A DNA stretch of 64,000 nt from Allocoleopsis franciscana PCC 7113. Lineage in GTDB: Bacteria > Cyanobacteriota > Cyanobacteriia > Cyanobacteriales > Coleofasciculaceae. Below the pieces are notes generated by a model, which saw only the letters and a list, made by a program, of their open reading frames with translations, did not search any database and was not told where the DNA came from. Location: NCBI RefSeq assembly GCF_000317515.1, contig NC_019738.1, positions 5,296,001 to 5,360,000 of the forward strand, written 5' to 3'. This document shows, piece by piece, positions 18,389 through 28,671 of the stretch (positions are counted from its first letter, which is position 1; every line of letters begins with the position of its first letter). A program made the position numbers and the translations under genes.

Positions 18389-20119
18389 ATGTCAGCCAAG
18401 ATTCTCGTTGTCGATGATGAGTCCGCCATGGAAAGCCTCATTAGGCAGAAATTTAGACGCCAAATTAGAGATAAAAACTTAGATTTTATATTTGCCTATA
18501 ACGGCAGAGAAGCCCTAGAAAAACTGCAATCTGATCAATCAGTAGATGTAGTTTTAGTCGATATTAATATGCCAGAAATGGATGGTCTAACGTTTATAGA
18601 GCGACTAAAAGACTTAGAACCAAACATTAAAGCCGTAGTCGTATCAGCCTATGATGATGTGACCAATATTAGGTCTGCGATGAATCGGGGGGCTTTTGAT
18701 TTTATTACTAAACCGATAGATTTTAATGACTTAGAAATCACCATTAATAAAAGCTTAGAGCATGTACGAGAAATTAAAGAAAAACAACAAAAGTTACAAC
18801 AAGCTCAAAACCAACTCCTTCAGAGCAATCAGGCACTGAGGGAAAGTGAACAGCGCTTTCGCCAACTGGCAGAAAACATTAAAGAGGTTTTTTGGGTCAC
18901 TTCTGTCGATAGAACTCAGGTCATTTACGTTAGTCCAGGATATGAACTCGTCTGGCACTCCAGCAGCAAGCAATTGTATGAGCAGCCAATGTCTTGGGTA
19001 GACGCCGTTCATCCAGAAGATCGAGAGCGCGTATGTACCACAATCGAGACACGTCAGGGAGAAGAGTACGAGCAGGAATATCGGATTATGGGACCGGATA
19101 GGTCAATTTATTGGATACGCGATCGGGCTTTTCCTGTAAAAAACGAGATGGGTCAAGTGTATCGACTAGTCGGTCTTTCCGAAGATATCACTGTTCGCAA
19201 GCTTGCGGAAGAGGAAATTTGTAAGGCGCTGCAACGAGAAAGGGAACTTTCGGAACTCAAAACCAGCTTTGTCGCTATGACAAGCCATGAATTTCGCACC
19301 CCTCTCACCACAATTCAATCATCGGTTGAGTTGCTAGAACATTACAGCCATAATTTATCCGAAGAAAAACAACAGATTCATCTCCACCGCATATCGAGAT
19401 CGGTTGAACGTATGGTTGAGATGTTGAATGACATTTTGCTCATCTCGGAATCGGAAGCCGGTCAACTGAAATTTAACCCAACTCCCATAGATTTGGTGAA
19501 ATTTTGTCAGCGTGTTGTAGAAGAGTTGGGACACAATGACCAACGCCAACCTGCCCGAAGCAACCCTATATCCGTTTGCCATCGTAAATCATCTATTCCC
19601 GATGCTTCGCTTACAGCGAACTTGCCTGTGCATCATCTGAACGCTAACGAAGGGGCACCTTCAGAGCAAGTACAAACCTTGGAACACGCTTCAGCATTCT
19701 TTCTAGGAGTAGGGCGTATCGCTTTCAAGTTACGAGGCGCACTTCCGACTCACGACGGCTTAGCTTTAATGGATGCAAAACTGCTTCTCCAAATCCTGAC
19801 CAACCTCTTGTTAAATGCACTCAAATATTCTGCGGCTGATAGTACTGTCCAGTTTGACCTAATCTACCTTGATCACAAAGCTGTATTCCGAATTCAAGAC
19901 CAAGGGATTGGTATTCCCACGGCAGACCAATGCCATTTGTTTGAGTCCTTCTTTCGTGCCAGCAATATCGGTACGATTCAGGGAACAGGATTAGGATTAG
20001 CGATTGTCAAACAGTGCGTGGATTTACATCAGGGTGAGATTACTGTCGATAGTGTTGAAGGTATGGGTACAACCTTTACTGTGACATTGCCTTTAGAGTG
20101 GTACACCTCGACTCACTAA
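18389..20119 (+). CDS. REC-PAS-histidine kinase hybrid
   Basis: A 576-residue cytoplasmic signalling protein. Order: receiver domain (1-125; acidic pair D9/D10, phospho-acceptor D58 in VLVDINMPEMDG, TKPIDF), a short coiled linker, PAS/PAC domain (~155-280; YWIRDRAFPV, GLSEDIT), HisKA (SHEFRTPL with H300) and HATPase (NLLLNALKYS, QDQGIGIP, GTGLGLAIVKQ). It has no membrane segment, so it likely senses an internal cue or takes phosphate from another kinase. Odd: about 55 extra residues (codons 19553-19717) lie between HisKA and the ATP-binding N box, where relatives have a short link; the insert looks repeat-derived. The neighbouring genes do not identify a target. Confidence 0.93.
   Translation: MSAKILVVDDESAMESLIRQKFRRQIRDKNLDFIFAYNGREALEKLQSDQSVDVVLVDINMPEMDGLTFIERLKDLEPNIKAVVVSAYDDVTNIRSAMNRGAFDFITKPIDFNDLEITINKSLEHVREIKEKQQKLQQAQNQLLQSNQALRESEQRFRQLAENIKEVFWVTSVDRTQVIYVSPGYELVWHSSSKQLYEQPMSWVDAVHPEDRERVCTTIETRQGEEYEQEYRIMGPDRSIYWIRDRAFPVKNEMGQVYRLVGLSEDITVRKLAEEEICKALQRERELSELKTSFVAMTSHEFRTPLTTIQSSVELLEHYSHNLSEEKQQIHLHRISRSVERMVEMLNDILLISESEAGQLKFNPTPIDLVKFCQRVVEELGHNDQRQPARSNPISVCHRKSSIPDASLTANLPVHHLNANEGAPSEQVQTLEHASAFFLGVGRIAFKLRGALPTHDGLALMDAKLLLQILTNLLLNALKYSAADSTVQFDLIYLDHKAVFRIQDQGIGIPTADQCHLFESFFRASNIGTIQGTGLGLAIVKQCVDLHQGEITVDSVEGMGTTFTVTLPLEWYTSTH
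19553..19717 (+). repeat. In-frame insertion inside the kinase gene
   Basis: Between QRQP and IAFKLRG the reading frame carries ~165 bases coding a low-complexity, non-domain-like stretch (ARSNPISVCHRKSS to AFFLGVG). It contains palindromic pieces such as TTCGCTTACAGCGAA and AACGCTAACGAAGGGGC, resembling the intergenic repeat at 20152-20258 (GGGGCGTTAGCGT). It is a multiple of three and has no stops, so the kinase stays open. Likely a small repeat inserted into the gene. Confidence 0.4.
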
Positions 20120-20151
20120 TTACAGCAGATTGCAGGTAAATAGAGTACATC

Positions 20152-20258
20152 TGTAGGGGCGTTAGCGTAGCGGTAGCGAGGAACGAGCGTCAGCATTTGG
20201 GCGATCAGCTATAAATTAATTAAGAGGATTTTCTCACCAAATGCTTCGCCCCTTCCCC
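20152..20258. repeat. Palindromic intergenic element
   Basis: AGCATTTGG (20192-20200) and CCAAATGCT (20237-20245) are exact inverted repeats, flanked outward by GGGGCG and CGCCCC. Non-coding. Together with the (TA)n run at 20333-20345 and a repeated TATATATTGACA motif (near 20337 and 20427) it fills the gap before the next gene. Confidence 0.45.
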
Positions 20259-20456
20259 TAACTTTGCTGTCTCTAAAGAAATGTAAAGGGGACGGAAGCA
20301 GGTGATCGCGTCCTCCAACTCTTGAACTTTTATATATATATATATTGACAGATTAAATATTATATGGGTTAGGCGGAGTGGGTCAGGTTAACTTGTGAAA
20401 AAGTGATCAATTTTTATCAATTTTTATATATTGACAAATTTAAGTGCGATATTGAT

Positions 20457-20768
20457 ATGCAATCAATCAAAGCTGAGGTGGAGAACTTCTACGCCCGTTT
20501 AGGACAGTTTGAGAGTCAGTTATATTTTCGTATTGAGCAGGGTGATACCCAACTTTATAATTGGACTCTCGAACAACTTATTGCCCTTCAAGGTTGCTTA
20601 ACCGATCGCCAAGCTCTGGTTGAGATGTTTGAACTCTTCGCCCGTAACCTTAAAAACCAACTGGATGGTGCTGAATGTGTTCATCCTAATCGGTTTACCC
20701 CTTGGGTAAGAAGAACTTCGCAAGCACAAATTGAGCCTATGCAGCCTCAGCAACTGCCAAACGCTTAA
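20457..20768 (+). CDS. Small conserved-looking protein, unknown function
   Basis: A ~103-residue soluble protein (MQSIKAEVENFYARLGQFE), mainly helical, with aromatic-rich YFRIEQGDTQLYNWTLEQLI and a proline/glutamine tail. The frame is open up to a GTG at 20403, but that would add an AT-rich tail not resembling protein; the ATG at 20457 is preferred, though neither has a good ribosome site. I do not recognise a family. It lies between the kinase and the repeat adhesin, convergent with the latter. Confidence 0.5.
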   Translation: MQSIKAEVENFYARLGQFESQLYFRIEQGDTQLYNWTLEQLIALQGCLTDRQALVEMFELFARNLKNQLDGAECVHPNRFTPWVRRTSQAQIEPMQPQQLPNA

Positions 20769-20838
20769 TTATCCCGACTACCGCATAGATAAGCCGCGAT
20801 CGCTCCTAGATAAAGCCAAAGCGATCGCGGCTTAGGCA

Positions 20839-23800
20839 TTACATTACGCTGATAAAGTCGGCTTGGGTAATTAGACTAGAATTGACATCCGCCAGGATTG
20901 CCAGCACCTCACCACAATTCTTGCTGATCAGGGTGTTGTCGTTGCTAGAACCAATCGTCAGTTGCTCAAAGGTGAGTCCTCCTATCTTACCGATCTTGTC
21001 TTCACCATCGGTGAAATCCTGAATGGTGTCTCGACCACTTTGGGTCATTAGCACAAAGATGTTACTCCCCAACCCACCCGTTAATAAATCGTTGCCGCGA
21101 CCACCATACAGCCGATCTTTGCCCTCTCCACCTTGCAACTTATCCATCCCATTGCCACCCAACAAGATATCGTCTCCTGCTAAGCCGAGTAAGATATCAT
21201 TCCTGTTACCGCCATTGAGTACGTCATCCCCTGCGGTGCCGGTGAGGGTATCTTTGCCGTTACCGCCATTTAGGGTCGTACCTACTAGCAGCGTCACGAT
21301 CGCAGAGTCGGTTCCCCCGTTACCATCGCTGAGAGTGTACTCAAAGCTGGCGGTGCTGACATTGGCATTGGCAGTAAAGACTACATTGCCGTTACTATCG
21401 AGGGCAACAGTGCCATTTTGAGCATTACTAACATGGGTGAGGCTGAGCGTGTTACCCTCAACGTCAGTATCGTTAGCCAGCAGCTCAGCAGCCAGGATAG
21501 TTTTGGGTGTACATTGTCGAGCGGTTAGGATGTCATCGACAGCATCGGGATTATCGTTGGTGTTAGCGATCGCGAGGATAAAGATATCTTCTGCTGTTGC
21601 ACCTGAACTATTTGCTGCAATTACCTTGATATTTAGGCTAGCGACATCACCATTTTCAGGAGTGCCACTGAAGGTTTTAGTTGTTGCATCAAAAGACAGC
21701 CAGGATGGTAGAGCAGAACCATCTGCGAGTGTTGCACTGTAGGTCAGGGTGTCCCCATCGACGTCACTGAAGGTATTAGCAGGAATGGTGAAGATAAATG
21801 CAGTGTCTTCTGTGGCAGATTGATCAGCGATCGCATTCGTGACGACTGGAGCATTATTGCTTACATCTAGAGTCCAAAGTTCAGCACCATTTATGCCGTT
21901 GTCAGCACGAAGATAGAGCTTGCCATTTTCGTAACCCAGGATTGCTACGTTAGAACTGGCTGTACCGGGGTTAAAGTCAGCAACGAGTTCTGGCGTGTTG
22001 GTATTAGGATTGATTCTCCATAATTCTCTGCCATTGCTGCTGTTGTAGGCAGTGAAGTACAGCGTGCCGTTGGCGTTCGTCAGATATTCCGGAAAGGAAC
22101 CGCCGCCACTGCCTGGTTCCATATCGGTGAGGCGCACCGCATTGCCCGTTGCCGAGTCAATCTTCCATAATTGTCTGCCATTGCTGCCGTCGGCGGCACT
22201 GAAGTACAGCGTGCCGTTGACGTTCGTCAGCTTCTCCGGAAAGGAACCGCCACTGCCTGGTTCGATATCGGTGAGGCGCACTGGATTGCCAGTTGCCGGG
22301 TCAATCTTCCACAGTTCATTGCCATTGCTGCCGTTGTCGGCAGTGAAGTACAGCGTACCGTTGACGTTCGTCAGCTTGTCCGGAGAGAAAATGCCACTGC
22401 TTGCTCCGACATCGATGACGCGCACCGGATTGTCGGTTGCCGGGTCAATCTTCCACACTTGGTAGCCAAAGACGAAGTTGCCAGTACGGAAGTACAGCGT
22501 GCCGTTGACGTTCGTCAGATTGTCCGGAGAGGAACTGCCACTGCCTGGTTCGATATCGGTGACGCGCACCGGATTGCCGGTTGCCGGGTCAATTTTCCAC
22601 AGTTCGCCACCATTGCTGGTGTTGTAGGCAAGAAAGTACAGGGTGCCATTGACGTTCGTCAGATAGAACGGATTGGAACTGCCACTGCCTGGTTCAATTT
22701 CCAAGCGCACCGGCTCGTCGGTTGCCTGGTCAATCTTCCACAGTTCGTCACCATTACTCTGGTTGTAGGCACGGAAGTACAGCGTGCCGTTGACGTTCGT
22801 CAGTTTGTACGGAGAAGAACTGCCACTGCCCGGTTCGATATCGGTGACGCGCACCGGATTGTCTGTGGCTGGGTCAATCTTCCACAGTTCGTCACCATTG
22901 CTCTGGTTGTAGGCACTAAAGTACAGCGTGCCGTTGACGTTCGTCAGATTGGACGGAGAAGAACTGCCACTGCCTGGTTCGATATTGGTGACACGCACCG
23001 GATTGCCCGTTGTCGGGTCAATCATCCACAGTTCAGTGCCATTGCTGCCGTTGGTAGCACTCAAGTACAACGTGCCGTTGACATTAGTTAGATTACTAGG
23101 ATTGGAGCCAAAATCCTGTGTATTAACATCTATGCTTGATAAATTGCCAGTTGCCGGGTCAATCTTCCACACTTCAAAACCAATGCTGGTGTTGTAGGCA
23201 CGGAAGTACAGTGTGCCGTTGACGTTCGTCAGTTTGAATGGAGAGGAACTGCCACTGCCTGGTTCAATTTCCAGGCGCACCGGATTGCCCGTGATTGGGT
23301 CAATCTTCCACAGTTCTTCACCATTGCTGGTGTTGGTGGCACGGAAGTACAGCGTGCCGTTGACGTTCATCAGATCTTGCGGAAAGGAACTGCCGCTGCC
23401 TGGTTCGATATCGGTTACACGCACCGGATTGCCTGTGGCGGGGTCAATCTTCCACAGTTCATTGCCATTGCTGGTGTTGGAGGCACGGAAGTACAGTGTG
23501 CCGTTGACGTTCGTCAGCTCGAACGGATTGGAACTACCACTGCCTGGTTCAATTTCCAGGCGCACCGGATTGCCTGTGATTGGGTCAATTTTCCACAGTT
23601 CAGTGCCATTGCTGGTGTTGGTGGCACTGAAGTACAGTGTGCCGTTGACGTTCGTCAGATTGTTCGCAAAGGAACTGCCACTGCCTGGTTCGATATCGGT
23701 GAGGCGCACCGGATTGCCTGTGGAGGGGTCAATCTTCCACACTTCAGACCCATTGCTACTGTTGGTGGCACGGAAGTACAGTGTGCCGTTGACGTTCGTC

Positions 23801-25134
23801 AGATTATCCGGAAAGAAACTGCCGTTGCCTGGTTCGATATCAGTGACGCGCACCGGATTGCCTGTGGCGGGGTCAATCTTCCACAGTTGGTAGCCAAAGG
23901 CGAAGTTGCCGAAACGGAAGTACAGCGTGCCGTTGACGTTCGTCAGATAGTCCGGAGAGGAATTGCCACTGCCTGCTTCGATTTCCAACGGCACCGGATT
24001 GCCGCTTGCCGGGTCAATCTTCCACAGTTGGTAGCCATTGCTACTGTTGGTGGCAATAAAGTACAGCGTACCGTTGATGTTGGTCAGATTGTACGGAGTG
24101 GAACTGCCAGTGCCTGGTTCAATTTCCAGGCGCACCGGATTGCCTGTGGCGGGGTCAATCTTCCATAATTCTCTGCCATTGCTGCTGTTGGTGGCACTGA
24201 AGTACAGTGTACCGTTGACGTTCGTCAGATTGTACGGAGTGGAACTGCCACTGCCTGCTTCGATTTCCAAGCGCACCGGATTGCCCGTTGCCGGGTCAAT
24301 CTTCCACAGTTCAGAGCCATTGCTGGTGTTGTAGGCACTGAAGTACAGCGTGCCGTTGACGTTGGTCAGATTGTACGGATTGGAACTGCCACTGCCTGGT
24401 TCGATTTCCAAGCGCACCGGATTGCCCGTTGCCGGGTCAATCTTCCACAGTTCGTAGCCATTGCTATCGTTGTAGGCACTGAAGTATAGCGTGCCGTTGA
24501 CATCCGTAAAATTGCTTGGATTAGAACTATCGGTTGCTAAGTTAATGTTGTACTGAATTGGCTCATTGCTTAATGTTGCAGCATATTGCTCAAGCACCGT
24601 AGATGTGAATGCTAAACTAGCCGCGCTAAGCGCAGTAGTCGTTTCTAATGCCCAGTTTCCACCTTGAGCGGCGCAACCTGTTATCACTGCCGATGCTGCT
24701 ACATTCGCGCCAATTATGGTGTGCAGCATATTGACAAAGACCCGCCCTCTGTCGCCCTTTGCTACCTCACATCCATAAATCAGCAACTCGGCTGCATCCG
24801 TCAGTGCCTCTGCCCAAGCCTGAAGTTGCCAAGCATCGCGATTTATTGTCTCCAGGCTTAACTCGATCGCACCTAATTGCACCCGTCCTGGTGAGCCATG
24901 CGAAACCAGGTGAACAGCCGTCAAATCCTTACGCTGTGCCAAGACTTCGCTGATTTGCTCAACGCCATCTCGCATCGCATCTAGCACGATTACCTCAACA
25001 CGCGATCGCACCCCCGCCACCAAATCTGGATAATCCGTTACGGCTGAATCAATAAAGACAATTTCGCGGGTAGCGGAGGCTGAAATACTGAGGCTTTGAG
25101 AAGCGAATTGGGTTCTGTGCAAAGTAGCTGTCAT
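20839..25134 (-). CDS. DUF4347 / ELWK-repeat / cadherin-like / RTX surface protein
   Basis: A 1431-residue presumed secreted protein. Order: DUF4347 (about 24-185; [25 protein letters not shown] with H79, [11 protein letters not shown] with C122); 18-19 ELWK repeats of ~47 residues (pattern [27 protein letters not shown]); a putative-Ig/dystroglycan-like domain ([13 protein letters not shown]); a cadherin-like VCBS-type domain ([15 protein letters not shown]); RTX calcium repeats ([15 protein letters not shown]); and a C-terminal segment typical of type I secretion substrates. There is no Sec signal peptide. DUF4347 often heads large cyanobacterial adhesins. The repeats are nearly identical at DNA level. 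The upstream gap to the tRNA (25135-25552) shows no gene. Confidence 0.9.
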   Translation of the reverse strand: MTATLHRTQFASQSLSISASATREIVFIDSAVTDYPDLVAGVRSRVEVIVLDAMRDGVEQISEVLAQRKDLTAVHLVSHGSPGRVQLGAIELSLETINRDAWQLQAWAEALTDAAELLIYGCEVAKGDRGRVFVNMLHTIIGANVAASAVITGCAAQGGNWALETTTALSAASLAFTSTVLEQYAATLSNEPIQYNINLATDSSNPSNFTDVNGTLYFSAYNDSNGYELWKIDPATGNPVRLEIEPGSGSSNPYNLTNVNGTLYFSAYNTSNGSELWKIDPATGNPVRLEIEAGSGSSTPYNLTNVNGTLYFSATNSSNGRELWKIDPATGNPVRLEIEPGTGSSTPYNLTNINGTLYFIATNSSNGYQLWKIDPASGNPVPLEIEAGSGNSSPDYLTNVNGTLYFRFGNFAFGYQLWKIDPATGNPVRVTDIEPGNGSFFPDNLTNVNGTLYFRATNSSNGSEVWKIDPSTGNPVRLTDIEPGSGSSFANNLTNVNGTLYFSATNTSNGTELWKIDPITGNPVRLEIEPGSGSSNPFELTNVNGTLYFRASNTSNGNELWKIDPATGNPVRVTDIEPGSGSSFPQDLMNVNGTLYFRATNTSNGEELWKIDPITGNPVRLEIEPGSGSSSPFKLTNVNGTLYFRAYNTSIGFEVWKIDPATGNLSSIDVNTQDFGSNPSNLTNVNGTLYLSATNGSNGTELWMIDPTTGNPVRVTNIEPGSGSSSPSNLTNVNGTLYFSAYNQSNGDELWKIDPATDNPVRVTDIEPGSGSSSPYKLTNVNGTLYFRAYNQSNGDELWKIDQATDEPVRLEIEPGSGSSNPFYLTNVNGTLYFLAYNTSNGGELWKIDPATGNPVRVTDIEPGSGSSSPDNLTNVNGTLYFRTGNFVFGYQVWKIDPATDNPVRVIDVGASSGIFSPDKLTNVNGTLYFTADNGSNGNELWKIDPATGNPVRLTDIEPGSGGSFPEKLTNVNGTLYFSAADGSNGRQLWKIDSATGNAVRLTDMEPGSGGGSFPEYLTNANGTLYFTAYNSSNGRELWRINPNTNTPELVADFNPGTASSNVAILGYENGKLYLRADNGINGAELWTLDVSNNAPVVTNAIADQSATEDTAFIFTIPANTFSDVDGDTLTYSATLADGSALPSWLSFDATTKTFSGTPENGDVASLNIKVIAANSSGATAEDIFILAIANTNDNPDAVDDILTARQCTPKTILAAELLANDTDVEGNTLSLTHVSNAQNGTVALDSNGNVVFTANANVSTASFEYTLSDGNGGTDSAIVTLLVGTTLNGGNGKDTLTGTAGDDVLNGGNRNDILLGLAGDDILLGGNGMDKLQGGEGKDRLYGGRGNDLLTGGLGSNIFVLMTQSGRDTIQDFTDGEDKIGKIGGLTFEQLTIGSSNDNTLISKNCGEVLAILADVNSSLITQADFISVM
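21870..24510 (-). repeat. Homogenised 141-144 bp tandem array (ELWK units)
   Basis: About 18 coding units in tandem, 47-48 codons each, with long stretches identical at DNA level, e.g. AAGTACAGCGTGCCGTTGAC on the plus strand in most units. Two unit types alternate ([10 protein letters not shown] and [11 protein letters not shown]), differing by one codon in length. Such conservation of synonymous positions implies recent expansion or gene conversion. Confidence 0.9.
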
Positions 25135-25552
25135 GGGTTGGCCTCAAACTGATACACAAGGGAACGACAGCCGAATTCGAGCGGTGATGGCAATTACCGC
25201 GCATTCTCTGCTCAACGGCAGCAAGAATCTGTTAGCTCATGGGAACTGGTTAAAACCAAATGCTTGGTCTAGCAGAGGCTGCAACAACAGCCAGAGCGAT
25301 TGACAACCTAATTTCAGTAATCAGACCAACTAATGCTCTCACCGTCAGTCTGGATTAAATGAACTAATAATTCTTTCTCGGCGAATATAGATCCCAAGGA
25401 TAGATGAGGCAAAGTGTAATGTCTAATGCAAATCTCTTGCTTTACAGTATTTTCTTATAGTTCTTTGCAAGAACTTCATAATTTATCGCTAATTTCATCT
25501 TGGTGACAGCAATGCGTTACCGATGACATATAAATAGTCACTGTACATAAAA

Positions 25553-25624
25553 AGCCGATGGGCGGATTTGAACCGCCGACCGTTCGATTACGAATCGAAT
25601 GCTCTACCACTGAGCTACACCGGC
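25553..25624 (-). tRNA. trnT-CGU: tRNA-Thr (CGT anticodon)
   Basis: On the minus strand GCCGGTG pairs with CATCGGC (one G-U), followed by the D arm GCTC-AGTGGTA-GAGC, the anticodon arm TTCGA-TTCGTAA-TCGAA with anticodon CGT (codon ACG, threonine), and the T arm GGCGG-TTCAAAT-CCGCC. The 3' CCA is not encoded, as is common in cyanobacteria. 72 bases. Confidence 0.97.
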
Positions 25625-25790
25625 ACCGATAGACTAATATAGCAAGCTTTTTCCAAGAAATTCAAATTTTAGCTAAAATTTTTCGCTGATTTCACTCGGC
25701 AGCGTTCGGCACAGCTACTTCTTGTCCTTAGCAGAACAATTCCCCGAAGTCATGTCACCATTAAGGTAAAGAAGGAAAACTTTACAACTG

Positions 25791-26090
25791 ATGACCAACT
25801 CAACACCTAAAAATCAGAATCTCAATCGCAAAATTAACCCACGACAGCTAAGTCCAGAAAAATATGCAAAATTAAGAGCAGAGGCAAAAGCGCCTTACCG
25901 GGTCTTAAGGCAATTTATTTACTTAGCTTTTGGGGCGTCCGGCTTTATCGGTGCCTTTGTCTTCCTGGGACAATTAGCAGCGGGTCATGAAGTTGCTACA
26001 GCCCTCCCCAACTTTGCCCTACAAATAGGTGTAGTCGCTCTGATGGTTTGGCTGTTTCGGGTGGATCGGCAGGCAGAACGTAAACCCTAA
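25791..26090 (+). CDS. DUF3493 protein (LPA3-like)
   Basis: A 99-residue membrane protein: basic N-terminus (NRKINPRQLSPEKYAKLRAEAK), then APYRVLRQFIYLAFGASGFIGAFV and a second helix NFALQIGVVALMVWLFRVDR. This is the DUF3493 pattern, related to plant LPA3 (low PSII accumulation 3), suggesting a thylakoid location and a part in photosystem II assembly; that role is known for the plant protein and inferred here. It is a normal small-family size. The next gene is 240 bp away and unrelated. Confidence 0.75.
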   Translation: MTNSTPKNQNLNRKINPRQLSPEKYAKLRAEAKAPYRVLRQFIYLAFGASGFIGAFVFLGQLAAGHEVATALPNFALQIGVVALMVWLFRVDRQAERKP

Positions 26091-26328
26091 CACAGATTAA
26101 CTTTCGTCATCAAGTCCATACTTTTAAGGGTGGAGGCGCTTTGAGCTAAAACCGATCAGTTTCACTGGGATTAAATCACCCATGGCTATGTGACGGTGTG
26201 AGTCAGCCAGTGATATGGTATGACTGACTGATTAGAGTTGATCGTTACACAACTTAACGACTACCGTCCTCTCTCTCCCCTTTCAGGCTCTACAGATACT
26301 CTGCCTGGAGTCGAGTTCATCCGAAACT

Positions 26329-27075
26329 ATGGAAATCGAACAGCGACTAGGTCTATATCAAGTTTTTCTCAAGCTCTACGAGCATCATCGCACTCTGCTC
26401 GACGAAATTCTCCAGCTTGAAAAAACCAGTAGTAAAAGTCTTTCCAGCGTCCCAACCCGATGTATCACGGGTATTATTCAGGGTGAGCAAGTCTATGTAG
26501 TAACAAACCTGGCAGATGGGAAAACTCAGACCTTACTACAGTCTCAAGGAATCTGGACGATCGGACGCGATCGCCAACTTTCCATCCCGATTGCGGATCG
26601 GCGGTTGTCTCGGCGACATGCTGTGATTCAGTATATTAAGGACGAGGGTTTTTACCTGGTTGACCTCGACAGCACCAATGGCTCTTTCATCAATGGTGAG
26701 CCGGTACATGGTCGTATGCCCCTAAAAGATGGCGATCGCATTCGACTGAGTAACCTAGCCTTCTCCTTTTTTTTGTGTAACGACATGCACACCTTAGACG
26801 AAACACCTGCGGATATCCTGACGAAACTGAACGCTGCAACCGTCATACCTACTCCGGTAACGGCACAACAATCAGCGGTACCCGTGTCAGAACAAAACTT
26901 AAAGACCCCACCCGTTGAGCACAAAGAGCAAACGTCAGAATTTTTGCAAGATGACTTTAACCTGGAAGATTTAGCCTCTGACGTTGCTATACCCCAGTTA
27001 AGCCAGACTCAACAGTCAGAAATCTTAGATCGTTTTTTCAGTCGGCAGATTCAGAAAGTGACGGATCAAAATTAA
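26329..27075 (+). CDS. FHA-domain protein
   Basis: A 248-residue soluble protein with one forkhead-associated domain (residues ~74-145), which binds phosphothreonine peptides. Key residues are present: G79-R80 (WTIGRD), S94-RRH97 (LSRRH), and T116-N117-G118 (DSTNGSFING). The N-terminus is a short helical segment (RLGLYQVFLKLYEHHRTLLDEI) and the C-terminal ~90 residues are low complexity, T/Q/P-rich. It likely bridges a Ser/Thr kinase target; partners cannot be named. It converges on recA across a repeat-rich gap. Confidence 0.88.
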   Translation: MEIEQRLGLYQVFLKLYEHHRTLLDEILQLEKTSSKSLSSVPTRCITGIIQGEQVYVVTNLADGKTQTLLQSQGIWTIGRDRQLSIPIADRRLSRRHAVIQYIKDEGFYLVDLDSTNGSFINGEPVHGRMPLKDGDRIRLSNLAFSFFLCNDMHTLDETPADILTKLNAATVIPTPVTAQQSAVPVSEQNLKTPPVEHKEQTSEFLQDDFNLEDLASDVAIPQLSQTQQSEILDRFFSRQIQKVTDQN

Positions 27076-27080
27076 ACCAA

Positions 27081-27181
27081 GGTTGAAGGTTGAAAGTTAT
27101 GAGGCTGGACACTGAGTCAGTTGGTAAGTTAGCAGATTGATTCGTTCTAACCTAGAACCAGCAACTTCCTAACCTTCAACC
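27081..27181. repeat. GGTTGAAGGTT / AACCTTCAACC inverted repeat
   Basis: GGTTGAAGGTT (27081-27091) and AACCTTCAACC (27171-27181) are exact 11-bp inverted repeats between two convergent genes. The flanks hold further copies (CCTTTAACC twice). It may double as a two-way terminator. Related motifs recur at 14758-14790, 17155-17195 and 37372-37430. Confidence 0.5.
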
Positions 27182-27204
27182 CTTTAACCCTTTAACCCAT
27201 CCAA

Positions 27205-28281
27205 TTAAATTTCCTCAAACAGCTCGTCTTCCTCCTCAACCTCTACAGGAGAGACGGAATTCGCTTGAACAACGGCTCCCATATCCAGTTTCTCGCGCAC
27301 TTGTTTGTCAACATTCGCGGCAAACTCAGCATTTTCTTCCAGATACTTGACAGTGTTATCGCGACCTTGGGCAATATTGTCACCGTTGTAGCTGTACCAA
27401 GCTCCTTTACGAGTAATAACGCCGGTTTGCTCAGCTAAGTCAACCAAACATCCCAACCGAGAAATCCCACTGCCAAAGATAATGTCGAACTCGGCAATGC
27501 GGAAAGGAGGTGCAACTTTATTCTTCGCCACCTTGACTTTGGCACGGATGCCGTATTCGCCTTCACTCCCCTTCTTCAGGGTTTGAATCCGACGAATATC
27601 TAGCCGAACCGAAGCATAGAATTTAAGGGCATTACCACCGGTTGTCACTTCTGGACTACCATAGGTAACGCCAATTTTTTGGCGAAGCTGGTTGAGGAAA
27701 ATCACTGTACAGCCTGATTTTCCAATGTTACCAGCGACTTTACGCAGCGCTTTGCTCATCAATCGCGCCTGTAAACCCACCTGGTTATCGCCCATTTCGC
27801 CTTCGATTTCTGCACGCGGCACTAAAGCAGCAACAGAGTCGATAATCACGATATCCACTGCCGAAGAACGCACGAGCTGATCGACAATTTCCAGTGCGGC
27901 TTCGCCGTTGTCCGGCTGAGAAACCAACAGGTTGGCGATGTCAACGCCTAAAGCTGCTGAGTAGGTGGGGTCTAGGGCGTGTTCCGCATCAACAAACGCG
28001 GCAACGCCTCCAGCTTTCTGCACTTCCGCCACCGCATGTAAGGCTAAAGTGGTCTTACCGGAACTTTCTGGTCCATAAATTTCAATAACGCGCCCTTTCG
28101 GCAAGCCACCGCCTAGGGCTAAATCCAACGTAATTGCGCCCGTGGAGATCGTCTCCACCTTCATGCGAGTGGCATCTCCCAAACGCATAATGGAGCCTTT
28201 GCCAAAGGTGCGCTCGATCTGGTTTAGCACCAAGTTCAGGGCTTTTTCCTTGTCGGGACTGTTTGTGATTTGGGTAGCCAT
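27205..28281 (-). CDS. recA: Recombinase RecA
   Basis: A 358-residue DNA strand-exchange ATPase for recombinational repair. Walker A GPESSGKT (70-77), the [14 protein letters not shown] and [14 protein letters not shown] (Walker B) blocks, the [15 protein letters not shown] region, the [18 protein letters not shown] loop and the acidic C-terminus ([12 protein letters not shown]) are all present. Length is typical. No obvious LexA box was found upstream (28282-28671). nurA and both exonuclease VII genes are within 10 kb. Confidence 0.98.
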   Translation of the reverse strand: MATQITNSPDKEKALNLVLNQIERTFGKGSIMRLGDATRMKVETISTGAITLDLALGGGLPKGRVIEIYGPESSGKTTLALHAVAEVQKAGGVAAFVDAEHALDPTYSAALGVDIANLLVSQPDNGEAALEIVDQLVRSSAVDIVIIDSVAALVPRAEIEGEMGDNQVGLQARLMSKALRKVAGNIGKSGCTVIFLNQLRQKIGVTYGSPEVTTGGNALKFYASVRLDIRRIQTLKKGSEGEYGIRAKVKVAKNKVAPPFRIAEFDIIFGSGISRLGCLVDLAEQTGVITRKGAWYSYNGDNIAQGRDNTVKYLEENAEFAANVDKQVREKLDMGAVVQANSVSPVEVEEEDELFEEI

Positions 28282-28564
28282 TAATGCCTCAACAACGGGG
28301 GACTAGGATGTGTTGTAAATTACAGTTCAAGTGTTCTCATATTTTAACGCTCAGCCAGGAAGAGTTGAAGGCGAGTTTATCATTCTATAAGATGCTCAAA
28401 ACCTGTATTTACAGCCATTTTGGCACATTTATCTGCCCAACATCAGGGTTTTTTATACCTGGTCAATATAATATCTCTTGGCAAGCAACAGCGCTGTAAT
28501 ACAGGTTGCCAATTTCCTTGGTTCCTTGAGTCTCTTGCTTACTATTTGAGCCACTTGAGAGATT

Positions 28565-28594
28565 CCCGCACCAACGGCCTATCGTTGGTGCGGG
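28565..28594. promoter_or_regulatory. 12-bp perfect palindrome upstream of xseA
   Basis: CCCGCACCAACG (28565-28576), loop GCCTAT, CGTTGGTGCGGG (28583-28594). It lies in the divergent recA-xseA gap, 77 bases before xseA. No T run follows, so it is either a strong mRNA hairpin or a protein-binding palindrome. The remaining gap (28282-28671) holds nothing else I can name. Confidence 0.5.
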
Positions 28595-28671
28595 TTAAAC
28601 CGGGTTCATCGCTAAGTTGACTTTCTGCTCTCCATCAATTACGTAATTTCCGCAAAATTAAAGTAAAAAAT

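Noticed and set aside
22052-24334. Long plus-strand ORFs opposite the ELWK array
   Set aside because: They are periodic shadows of the repeat gene; the minus strand has the recognisable domains.
20839-24540. CRISPR-like regular spacing in the repeat array
   Set aside because: The units are 141-144 bp, coding and nearly identical throughout; no spacers.
25553-25624. Possible integration site at the tRNA-Thr gene
   Set aside because: No integrase and no duplicated tRNA end on either side.
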